A stretch of 38,615 bases of DNA from Protofrankia sp. CiT1. Lineage in GTDB: Bacteria > Actinomycetota > Actinomycetes > Frankiales > Frankiaceae. The stretch covers positions 20,724 through 59,338 of the forward strand of contig NZ_CAKJTL010000177.1 in NCBI RefSeq assembly GCF_917627385.1. The letters run 5' to 3'. The notes under the pieces were generated by a model, which searched no databases, was not told the DNA's origin, and saw only the letters and a program-made list of their open reading frames with translations. Numbering within the stretch: the first letter of the stretch is position 1; every line of letters starts with the position of its first letter. Below, piece by piece: positions 31,665 to 38,615 of this stretch. Position numbers and translations under genes: made by a program.

Positions 31665-32910
31665 ACAAGCCTCCCCATCGTCTGTCCCGCCATCCCCCCG
31701 ACGCGACAGCCTGGCACATAACCGGACGACCAGAAGTGACACCCACCGCCAAAGCTATAGAGTTAGTCAGACGTCGGACTCCGACGGAGTGGTCATAGCC
31801 ACATCTTTCTGGCGCGCATCTGGGCCAGTCAACACGGCATCGACCCTCAGCTGACAACCAGCAACAGTGAGCACACGTTCCACCCTTCCATCCGGCGGCG
31901 GTGCATTGGTTCGAGAGCCACTTGCTTCCGTCCTGGGAGGCTCGCTCCATCCCCGGCCGCCGTGTCCTGCCATCCCGTGCTGGTTGCGACGGAGCGCCAT
32001 GTCACAAACATGTTGCACGCGTGATGCGCGAAAATGCCACTACCGCCACCAAGCGCCGGAGCGGAGCGCCCCGGCCGCCCGCGCGGCGGGAGCACGGACG
32101 AGTGGCCTGCCGGCCGCGAGAGCGAAACCACCAACAACCGGATGGTGCTCGATCCGCTGCCTTCGGGCAACTCCAGCGCCCTGACGAAACCGGCCCGGCG
32201 GATCGCCGTCCGCCGCGGCGTGGCCCCACGTCGCACTGATCGTGATCGTGGACCGGTAACAACAGAAATATTGCCTGTGGCGACGGCTCGCGCGCCACAG
32301 TTGTCCACAAAAAATGACGCATTTATTACGGTTTGTAATATTTTCGACCATTTTTCGTTCGACGACACCGCCGCGCACCCATAGCTGCCGAGCCGCGGAT
32401 CACCCGCCGACAGCGCCAGCCAATACCACTGAAGGAATTTCTGGCACGCTGACGTAGATACCTCGAATTTTCGGCATCCAACCTCGGCTGAGAACACCCG
32501 ATAAGCGGGAAGACAGATCAAGAAAAAAGGTTGGGGTGCGTGCATCGCGAGGCGGCGCGGGGAGTCGCTGGATGTGGTGGGTGGCGACCGATGAGCCGGG
32601 GTACCCGGGCATCGCGCGGCGATGGACGAGAAGCGACCGATGGGGAGCAATGACGCGAGCTGGATGCTCCGCATCCCCTGTTGCCGGGCGCTCATACCCG
32701 ACAGGACTATCCGGCAGAGTCCTGTCGCGCCTCGACGGCATACCACGGACCCTTCGCCGACCTTTGTGATCATTATCACCACACACCACAAAGCCCCGGA
32801 AGGGGACCGCCGACGATCAATGGACAACCAGTCGGTCAAGATCGCCCATAAAGACCCCGGTATGCTCCGGTACAGATCAGTTGCGGACATCGCATCACGA
32901 GGAGTAGCGG
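31665..32910. other. 1.2-kb gap with AT-rich island and a decayed repeat element
   Basis: No protein of credible composition is found. About 32,255-32,350 is AT-rich (GACGCATTTATTACGG then TTTGTAATATTTTCGACC). A family II repeat copy lies at 32,500-32,694. The right end holds the promoter region and GAGGAG ribosome site for the beta-helix gene. Confidence 0.45.
32500..32694. mobile_element. MITE-like element, decayed left end (family II, copy 2)
   Basis: The core TGCATCGCGAGGCGGCG, then GGTGGCGACCGATGAGCC and GGGGTACCCGGGCATCGC, is the same as in the 25.1-kb copy. The right end CCCTGTTGCCGGGCGCTCA is intact except that the final TAA is changed. The left terminus (about 32,500) is hardly recognisable. 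Confidence 0.65.
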
Positions 32911-34500
32911 ATGGGACCTGCCTCAACGGACGGTCGCGCCCGCGACGGCTCTGACAACGACACCACCGCCAGGGGTGCTGGCGACAGCACTGGCACTGGC
33001 ACTGGCACTGGCACTGAAACCACTGTCATGCCCCGGCCCGTGAGAGACCGCCAAGGCTTCCACGCAATGATGACCGGGCGGCGCCGGCTGTGGCTACCGA
33101 TCGGTGGTGGGATCGCGGTTGTCGTCGTCATCCTTCTCCTCTTGTTCCTCCTGCTGGGCGGCGGAGGCGGTTCGTCGGCGCCTGTTGCCGGCGCAACCGG
33201 GCACACGCCCACCACAGGCTTGGGCCCCTCCGCCGGCACCCATGACCGCTGGGTGCTTGTCGCCGACGCACACCCGCTGGACGGGCAGTCCGTGCCGGCC
33301 GGTGTAGATGTTACTCTGAGTCCGGGAACGGACACTCTTGACAAGGTCGAACGGGTCAAGTTCTCGCTCGACGGCAACACGCTGCTCGACGACCGGGACG
33401 CGCCGTTCACACTCCACCTCGATGCCGTTGCGGCCGGAAAACACACGCTGACCGCCCGGGTCCGCACCAACAGCGACACCGTCGAGGTGACGGCCACCTT
33501 CACCGCCACCGGGGATGGATCGGCATCGGCCACCCCGTCCGCGGCCGCCGCGCCTGCCGCGGTGGTACCACCCGCCGTGCTGGCTGAAATACCAACCGCC
33601 CCAGCACCGCTGCGGACAGTAACGGTATCCACCGCCGATCAGCTGACCGCCGCGCTCGCGGCGGCCCAGCCAGGGGACCTCATCCAACTCGCGGACGGCC
33701 AGTACACAGGCCACTTCGTGGGCAACCGGGCAGCGAACGCGAAGGCTCCGATCACTGTGCGTGGCTCACGTAATGCGGTGATCGACGGCGGGTCGATCAG
33801 CGAAGGCTACGGTTTCCATCTCGACAAGGCCGACTACTGGCGGCTGGAGGGTTTCACCATCCAGAACGGCCAGAAGGGAGTGATGACCGACCAGACCCAC
33901 GGCGCGGTCATCACCGGCCTGCTCGTGCGCAACGTTGGCGACGAGGGCATCCACCTACGGAACTTCTCCACCGACAACTTCGTCGTCGGATGCACCGTGA
34001 ACGGTACCGGTCGCAAGGAGCGCGGGTTCGGCGAGGGCATCTATATCGGCACGGCGAAGTCGAACTGGGAGCGTTTCAGCGGCGGGAAGCCGGACAACTC
34101 CGACCGTAATCAGATCATCGGTAACACCATCAGCGGGATCACCGCCGAGGCCGTCGACATCAAGGAAGCCACAACCGGCGGGGTCCTGAGCAACAACACT
34201 TTCGACGGATCAACCATCACCGGGGCGAACTCCGCGGACTCCTGGGTGGACGTGAAAGGCAACAACTGGCGTATTGAGGGCAACATCGGCGTCAACAGCC
34301 CGAAGGATGGCATCCAGACTCATGTGATCATCGACGGCTGGGGTACGGGGAACATCATCACCGGAAACAAGCTGGATGTCCGCGGCCCCGGTTACGGAGT
34401 CAGCATCGACAAACCGAACAAGACCCAAAATATCGTCTCCTGCAGCAATACTGTCACCGCGGCGGCCAGCGGCCCGTTCAACGTAACCTGCTCGCGGTGA
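32911..34500 (+). CDS. Membrane-anchored right-handed parallel beta-helix protein
   Basis: The 529-aa protein has a cytoplasmic Gly/Thr-rich N-terminus, one transmembrane helix at about 61-82, a Gly/Ser linker, an Ig-like domain (about 110-195, ADAHPLDGQSVPAGVDVTLS, FSLDGNTLLDD, KHTLTARVRT) and a C-terminal parallel beta-helix (about 225-529). The helix shows repeated N/I/G coils (GFTIQNGQKGVMTD, GLLVRNVGDEGIHLR, NQIIGNTISGITAEAVDI, NIITGNKLDV) and the opening AAAQPGDLIQLADGQYTGHF of polysaccharide-lyase-like proteins. It probably binds or cleaves an extracellular polysaccharide. GAGGAG lies 7 bp before the ATG. Confidence 0.83.
   Translation: MGPASTDGRARDGSDNDTTARGAGDSTGTGTGTGTETTVMPRPVRDRQGFHAMMTGRRRLWLPIGGGIAVVVVILLLLFLLLGGGGGSSAPVAGATGHTPTTGLGPSAGTHDRWVLVADAHPLDGQSVPAGVDVTLSPGTDTLDKVERVKFSLDGNTLLDDRDAPFTLHLDAVAAGKHTLTARVRTNSDTVEVTATFTATGDGSASATPSAAAAPAAVVPPAVLAEIPTAPAPLRTVTVSTADQLTAALAAAQPGDLIQLADGQYTGHFVGNRAANAKAPITVRGSRNAVIDGGSISEGYGFHLDKADYWRLEGFTIQNGQKGVMTDQTHGAVITGLLVRNVGDEGIHLRNFSTDNFVVGCTVNGTGRKERGFGEGIYIGTAKSNWERFSGGKPDNSDRNQIIGNTISGITAEAVDIKEATTGGVLSNNTFDGSTITGANSADSWVDVKGNNWRIEGNIGVNSPKDGIQTHVIIDGWGTGNIITGNKLDVRGPGYGVSIDKPNKTQNIVSCSNTVTAAASGPFNVTCSR
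32988..33016. repeat. CACTGG hexamer repeat in the beta-helix gene
   Basis: Four consecutive CACTGG units and a partial fifth encode a Thr-Gly tract (TGTGTGTG) in the cytoplasmic tail of the beta-helix protein. Changes by whole units keep the frame. Confidence 0.75.
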
Positions 34501-34845
34501 GCTGCCCCTGTCCATCGAGACCTGACGCCGTGCGAGAATCGCACCGACTCGCATAGGACAGCACTGCCAAAAATGTGGCGCAGCGGCCCCGGGCCGGCCC
34601 TGGGCCTTGGGGCCGAGGAGCCGCAGCCGCTCACCGAGCCACCATACTGCCCAGATTTTTCAGTCATGAGCACCACGGCGACGGAAACAGGCCCGTGGGC
34701 AGCGAACAGCGTGCGGATGTGACCGCACCGCAGAGGCCTACGGGGGCTGTGGGCATCCCGGGTGTGGCACCTCAGGCGGGCCACGCGTCCGCAGCTCGGC
34801 GACCTCGCCGTGCTCGGCCCCGTGACCCGCGGGAGAGAAAAAATA
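34501..34845. terminator. Convergent gap with probable terminator (34585-34614)
   Basis: Between the beta-helix gene and the acyltransferase gene, which converge, GGCCCC (34585-34590) pairs with GGGGCC (34609-34614) and the inner GGGCC-GGCCC adds a further stem. It is a plausible bidirectional terminator. The remainder of the gap shows no gene. Confidence 0.45.
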
Positions 34846-36705
34846 TCAGGATCCGCTCTGTGACGCCCCGTGGAGCTCCAGTTTCTCGCTGGCAAGCAGC
34901 TCCTGTAGTTCACGCACTGCTTCCCGAAGGCAGTCGGCAAAGACGGTCATCTCGTCAGCTACCGAAAGCGGCGTGCTCAGATAGAGGTTGAAACTGTCAG
35001 GAAGCAGGACGTAAGCGATGCCGATACACCGGCTGCTCGTCGATCCGAAACCGAGGTACTGGACGTTCGCAGAGGGCACGGAGCTCGTACTCAGGTAATC
35101 GTCCCGCATCTTGAGCCAGCCTGGAGTTTCGTACAGAGCGAGCGGCTCGGTCACCCCCAGCTCCTCGCCGCGCCGTTTCTGAATAAGCTGCAGCTCCCAC
35201 AGGTGTTGCTCGGGCGCCTGCCCCGCCTGGCACTCCTTCGCGCGTTCCACATGCTTTTCGGCGGCCGCCCGAAACGCTGCCCTGCGGGCCGCCGCGGCCA
35301 TGTCTGGGTCATCCATCGTCGCTACGAACCGCATCACCTCGGGCGTGACAACGCGCATCGCCTCCGTACGCCCGTACTGGTACTGTCTCGTGGCGATCGA
35401 CTCGTAGGTGGTGCCCACCACTCCTTTGGCACGTTTGTGGGCCAGTTGAAAGGCCAGCTGTACGAACGCATCAGGTGACATCCGTAGCTCTTTGGCCCGG
35501 TTGGCACCGAAATCGCCGAACGACAGGATGGCTGTGGCGGTGTCGGCCCTATAGGCCGCGAACGACGCGGCGGCGGCCCGTACGTCGGCCCGCAGGTCGT
35601 CGTCCAGCACGAACTCAACAGGAACGACGCTCGGCACCCCCCGGGCCTCGGCCTCGGCGCCGGCCGCCAGACGCTCCTCGGCCGCCGCGCCCACAAGCGC
35701 GTCGACGAAATTGAGGACCGTAGTTCCGTCCAGGCTGCAATGCTCCACGTTGATACCTGCCGTACCGTCCTCAAAGACGATTAGTGATACGGCCTTGTCG
35801 AACCACCGATTACCGCTGTCACCGTGCAGCAGCTGGTCACACGCCATCAAGGGGTCCTTGGGTGCGAAGTCCTCCAGACACATGCAGAACAGCGCGCTCT
35901 CTATCGTCTCAAACACGTCCGCGTTGCCGGGATGACAGGCGAGCAATGCCTGTCGACTGGCTGCCCACTCGGCCCGAGCCTTGGTGGTGAGATGCCCGAC
36001 CGGCTCCTCCCACGCGGGCCGCGTCGCCGCGGCCTTTATGATTGTGTGCAGCCCCGCCACGAGATCGTCAAATATGTAGGGCCGGCCGTCCGGACCGATC
36101 ACGTCCAGGCGAAACATGTTGCCGCGGAAGAACACCATGATATGGCGCGCCCGCGACGGGCCCGGCCACTGTTCGCTGTAGGGCGCGCGGACGGCATCCT
36201 GTACAGGTCCAGGTATTCGCGTCGTGGAGAACAGAAACTTGTTCTGCTCCATCGAAAGCGGCTGCCCCCGCTGGACGATCGGCGCGATGAGCTCCTCGTC
36301 GAGCCGCATCTTGTAGTCGACAGCCGCGGCAATGAGCCCAGCCGCCCGGTCCACCTGCTGTTGGGGAGAAGCCTTGAACAAAAAAAAGAAGTTCGCGTTG
36401 AGGGCTATACGGTCGCGACGGCCCAGATACCGGGACGACCAGAATGTGTCGAGCCAGCTGTGCACGCCGTCGCTGGAGTTGTACTGCTCGAGTGCCGCGT
36501 GCAGCTTGTGGCCGGGACCGTCCGGTCGGCGGAAGGAGGCGGCCGCCGCCTCCGTAGCCGCCAGTTCGGCTGCGGTCAGCAGCGGCGCGCACCAGGCCAG
36601 AAATCTCTCGCAACTGGCATCTAACGTGGGCAGTGGTACTCGCGGCAGACGCTCTTCATTGCCAAAAGTTCGGGTGGACCACTCTTGACCGTTGTGCACA
36701 CTCAT
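34846..36705 (-). CDS. Choline/carnitine O-acyltransferase family protein
   Basis: These enzymes exchange acyl groups between CoA and the hydroxyl of carnitine or choline. The 619-aa protein is full length for the family. It opens with LPRVPLPTLDASCERFLAW (about 20-38). The catalytic His322 is in GINVEHCSLDG (318-327), preceded by the strand SLIVFEDG. TYESIATRQYQYGRTEAMR (433-451) and the STS motif at 539-541 (YLSTSSVPSANVQYLGFGS) form the substrate/CoA site. The family is common in eukaryotes and uncommon in bacteria. The ATG has GAGGTCGAGG directly upstream. A 2OG oxygenase gene lies upstream on the same strand. Confidence 0.9.
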   Translation of the reverse strand: MSVHNGQEWSTRTFGNEERLPRVPLPTLDASCERFLAWCAPLLTAAELAATEAAAASFRRPDGPGHKLHAALEQYNSSDGVHSWLDTFWSSRYLGRRDRIALNANFFFLFKASPQQQVDRAAGLIAAAVDYKMRLDEELIAPIVQRGQPLSMEQNKFLFSTTRIPGPVQDAVRAPYSEQWPGPSRARHIMVFFRGNMFRLDVIGPDGRPYIFDDLVAGLHTIIKAAATRPAWEEPVGHLTTKARAEWAASRQALLACHPGNADVFETIESALFCMCLEDFAPKDPLMACDQLLHGDSGNRWFDKAVSLIVFEDGTAGINVEHCSLDGTTVLNFVDALVGAAAEERLAAGAEAEARGVPSVVPVEFVLDDDLRADVRAAAASFAAYRADTATAILSFGDFGANRAKELRMSPDAFVQLAFQLAHKRAKGVVGTTYESIATRQYQYGRTEAMRVVTPEVMRFVATMDDPDMAAAARRAAFRAAAEKHVERAKECQAGQAPEQHLWELQLIQKRRGEELGVTEPLALYETPGWLKMRDDYLSTSSVPSANVQYLGFGSTSSRCIGIAYVLLPDSFNLYLSTPLSVADEMTVFADCLREAVRELQELLASEKLELHGASQSGS

Positions 36706-37181
36706 CCTCGACCTCGGTGATGTTGGGGGAGCTGGACGACTGCATGTTCGGTGCGATAGCTACAGCTTGCGTAAATTTTTCGTGTCGCATGGCCGAGAGA
36801 TGTAGAATTGCGCGTAGAGCCAGCCGTCGGCTTCCGGACCGGGCGGATTCACACCGATGGCCGACGGCCGTGTCCAGAACGAGCGCCTGCCCCTCCGGGG
36901 AGGCGAACCGCCGCTGTTTGAACACGCCTTCAAGGTGGACGCGGCGGATGCGGCCCGCCACCGACGCTTAAAAGGGGCCCGGCAATAAGACCGTCTGGCT
37001 CGCGCCGCCCAGGCGGCGCCTCGCATCGTCGCTCCCCATCCATCGCCGCGCGCGATGCACGGGTACCCCGGCTCGTCGGCCGACGCCCAACACAGGGCAC
37101 CTCCCCGCGCCTCCCCGCGCCGCCTCGCGATGCACGCACCCGAACCCCGCTCCCTGATCCACACTCCTGTTGCCGGGCGCT
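36706..37181. other. Spacer between oxygenase and acyltransferase genes
   Basis: The right part (36,968-37,185) is a family II element. The left 260 bp carry the acyltransferase ribosome site and promoter. Minus-strand frames here read RFASPEGQALVLDTAV and, after a shift, PEADGWLYAQFYIS, which could be decayed coding sequence, but I could not assign a family. Confidence 0.4.
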
Positions 37182-37185
37182 CTAA
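36968..37185. mobile_element. MITE-like element, 218 bp (family II, copy 3, inverted)
   Basis: In reverse orientation it reads TTAGAGCGCCCGGCAACAGG at the right tip and ends at the left with the complement of TTAAAAGGGGCCCGGCAATA. The shared core (GTGCGTGCATCGCGAGGCGG, GACGAGCCGGGGTACCCGTG) is present. Its right tip overlaps the last codon region of the oxygenase gene and supplies that gene's TAG stop. Confidence 0.78.
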
Positions 37186-38051
37186 TCCAGTAGCTGATCG
37201 ACCCGCACCGCGCGTCCCGCGGCCGCCAGGTGCTGAGGCAGTACCCGGCCGAAAAGCTGCCTGGTCCGTGCCACGCTGCCCACGACGCCGGAACGTTCGC
37301 TATACGCAAAGATCGCTGAATGACGAGCTGTCTCACCGCGCACGGAACTCACCCGATGCATCGAATAACGGCCCTTGAACAACTGAAGATCCCCTGGCCG
37401 CAACGAGAGGCTGCGGATCAGCTGCTCACCGCCGCCGGTCAGCACAGCTCGAACGTCAGCAAAATTTTCCGATTGTACGGACCTGATGTCCGGACAGTAC
37501 TCGAACACGCCACCGGCCTGCGGCTCCTGCGTGAGCAGGCTCACTGCGAACTCGTTTGTGTCGAAATGCCACGGGTGCTCCATTCCCGGCATAACGATGT
37601 TGAGACACAAGCCAGCCAAGGAGTCCGCAAGCTCGTAGAGACAGGACATGCCGAAACAGCTGGCAATAAAGTGCTGAAACAGCTCATTGGCATAGAGCTG
37701 ATGGATGATAAAATTCTCCGGGATTCGATCGCGTGCCACAAACGCATTGCCACGCCGCATCGTGACGCGCCCCGGATGATCTTCTGGTAGGGATGCGTCG
37801 GGCGTGATGTTGTAGGCGTTGACCGTTTCGACACCGTAATACGCCAGCGGAGCGATCGTAGCGCATTCCAGGCGTAGTTCATCACATCGGGAAGACCGAA
37901 TAAAGTTCGGCAGTACACTGCATCCAGAATTTTGGAGTTCGCTCCGGACCCGGGAGACCAAATATTCCCAGTCAGTACCCGTCGGCGCCGACAAAGGATA
38001 GCGGGCGGTGTCAACCAGCTGCCCGACCAGCCCAGCGTCTGATGTTCTCAC
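37182..38051 (-). CDS. Fe(II)/2-oxoglutarate-dependent oxygenase, ArpA/BesD-like
   Basis: The 289-aa protein (from GTG 38051, MRTSDAGLVGQLVDTARYPL) contains the facial triad His162-x-Asp164 (EHPWHFDTNEFAVSLLTQ) and distal His232 (KGRYSMHRVSSV), plus Arg243 for 2-oxoglutarate (ETARHSAIFAYS). GGVFEYCPDIRS and LRPGDLQLFKGRYS are characteristic of the ArpA/HalD/BesD group. The Asp of HxD is present, so hydroxylation is expected; BesD-type halogenases have Gly there. GGAGGGG precedes the chosen GTG; another GTG at 38066 would add 5 residues. The TAG stop lies inside the tip of a repeat element. The substrate is unknown, possibly an amino acid. Confidence 0.87.
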   Translation of the reverse strand: MRTSDAGLVGQLVDTARYPLSAPTGTDWEYLVSRVRSELQNSGCSVLPNFIRSSRCDELRLECATIAPLAYYGVETVNAYNITPDASLPEDHPGRVTMRRGNAFVARDRIPENFIIHQLYANELFQHFIASCFGMSCLYELADSLAGLCLNIVMPGMEHPWHFDTNEFAVSLLTQEPQAGGVFEYCPDIRSVQSENFADVRAVLTGGGEQLIRSLSLRPGDLQLFKGRYSMHRVSSVRGETARHSAIFAYSERSGVVGSVARTRQLFGRVLPQHLAAAGRAVRVDQLLD

Positions 38052-38615
38052 AGGGAACCCCTCCACCTACCGGACGCATCGTCCCAGACCGGGACTTCCC
38101 AACCGGCTCGGCGATCCCTACACTCAAGGATCACGCCACCTCGCCTACCCGACTCGTACGCTGTCAAGGCCAACGCCTCCCGCGCACGGACCACGCCCAC
38201 GACACCTTCCCGTCCCTCTTACGAATCTTGTAAACATTTGGCATGTTAGCATGACTAATTCATCACTGTGAAATATTTTGTGACATGCGACACTAGCGAG
38301 ATCCCAACAAGATTGGCGCTGGTATCCAGCTGACGTCCACCGCGCTTCAGCAGACCCGCGGGCTATGCGAGGCGACGTGTACAACTGGTGTGAACCGGGT
38401 AACCGCGCGGGGCGCTCCAGCATCCCCCGGGAATAGCCGGCTCCGGGCCTTCCATGCAAAACGACGGCAGCCCGCCGACGGGCCCCACGGCGAAGGCCCA
38501 CGGCGAAGGCCCACGGCGCGGGCCGATCCGAACCAGCGACGGACAGAAGCACACATCAAGCAAGCGGCCGCCCGGCCACAGGCCACAGAGGTACCAGAAG
38601 TTGGCGCGGCTGCTA
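38052..38615. other. Right-edge non-coding stretch with tandem repeats
   Basis: No gene is recognised to the window edge. About 38,225-38,290 is AT-rich (CTTGTAAACATTTGGCATG, then GAAATATTTTGTGACATG) and may include the oxygenase promoter region. A 13-bp unit CCCACGGCGAAGG is repeated three times at 38,484-38,522, the last with changes. GGCCACA is repeated twice at 38,574-38,587. Confidence 0.55.

Noticed and set aside
31847-32926. A 359-codon minus-strand open frame
   Set aside because: It crosses an AT-rich island and a repeat element, has erratic composition and no ribosome site or family match.
36656-37164. Possible frameshifted gene (RFASPEGQALVLDTAV and PEADGWLYAQFYIS)
   Set aside because: The phrases look protein-like but no family was recognised and the frame enters the repeat element; kept only as a note.
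37182-38051. Assignment of the 2OG protein as a halogenase
   Set aside because: The HxD acid is present; BesD-type halogenases have Gly or Ala there so that chloride can bind.

Overview
The window is chromosomal DNA from a high-GC actinomycete, most likely Frankia or a close relative. The evidence is the G+C-rich coding sequence, many GTG/TTG starts, two mycothiol biosynthesis genes (mshA, mshD), GlnR, and gene orders that from memory match Mycobacterium (Rv0474-Rv0475, mshA-Rv0487, sseC2-cysA2 ... glnR-mshD-phoT). The genus is inferred mainly from the mix of core genes with long decayed, repeat-rich gaps.

Positions 1-24,150 are mostly core genome. On the left is a minus-strand sugar-type ABC transporter: two permeases plus the first 48 codons of the binding lipoprotein, which runs off the edge. 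Then come a DUF349 protein, an XRE regulator with an HbhA-like protein, an aldo/keto reductase, a macro-domain protein, a methyltransferase divergent from mshA, a YbjN-domain protein, a nitrobindin-like barrel with a 33-codon membrane peptide upstream, a DsrE-like protein, and a sulfur block (DUF4395, thiosulfate sulfurtransferase, DUF1416). After these are a membrane protein, a MoaD/ThiS protein coupled to an alpha/beta hydrolase, glnR, mshD, and a five-gene phosphate operon pstS-pstC-pstA-pstB plus an atypical response regulator. PHO-box-like repeats precede pstS. Mycothiol, sulfane sulfur, nitrogen and phosphate functions therefore sit within about 15 kb. The DUF4395 gene carries an apparent one-base frameshift.

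Positions 24,150-38,615 are gene-sparse and accessory. Recognisable genes are a SAF/CpaB-like pilus protein, an FmdB zinc ribbon, 5-formyl-THF cyclo-ligase with a small acidic partner, a divergent pair (unknown protein and small HTH protein), a BlaI-type regulator, a CYTH-domain protein, a membrane-anchored parallel beta-helix protein, a bacterial choline/carnitine O-acyltransferase, and an ArpA/BesD-like Fe(II)/2-oxoglutarate oxygenase. Between them lie non-autonomous repeat elements, heptamer tandem repeats, AT-rich islands and stretches of 0.5-1.3 kb with no recognisable gene.

Main points of interest are: (1) the acyltransferase/2OG-oxygenase pair, possibly a carnitine-like pathway, split by a small repeat element whose end supplies the oxygenase stop codon; (2) a pst-operon response regulator whose phospho-acceptor Asp is replaced by Ser; (3) elements of 164-168 bp with a conserved core around a hairpin of changing sequence; (4) the frameshifted DUF4395 gene that keeps translational coupling to the sulfurtransferase. 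No tRNA, rRNA, CRISPR array or intact transposase gene was seen.
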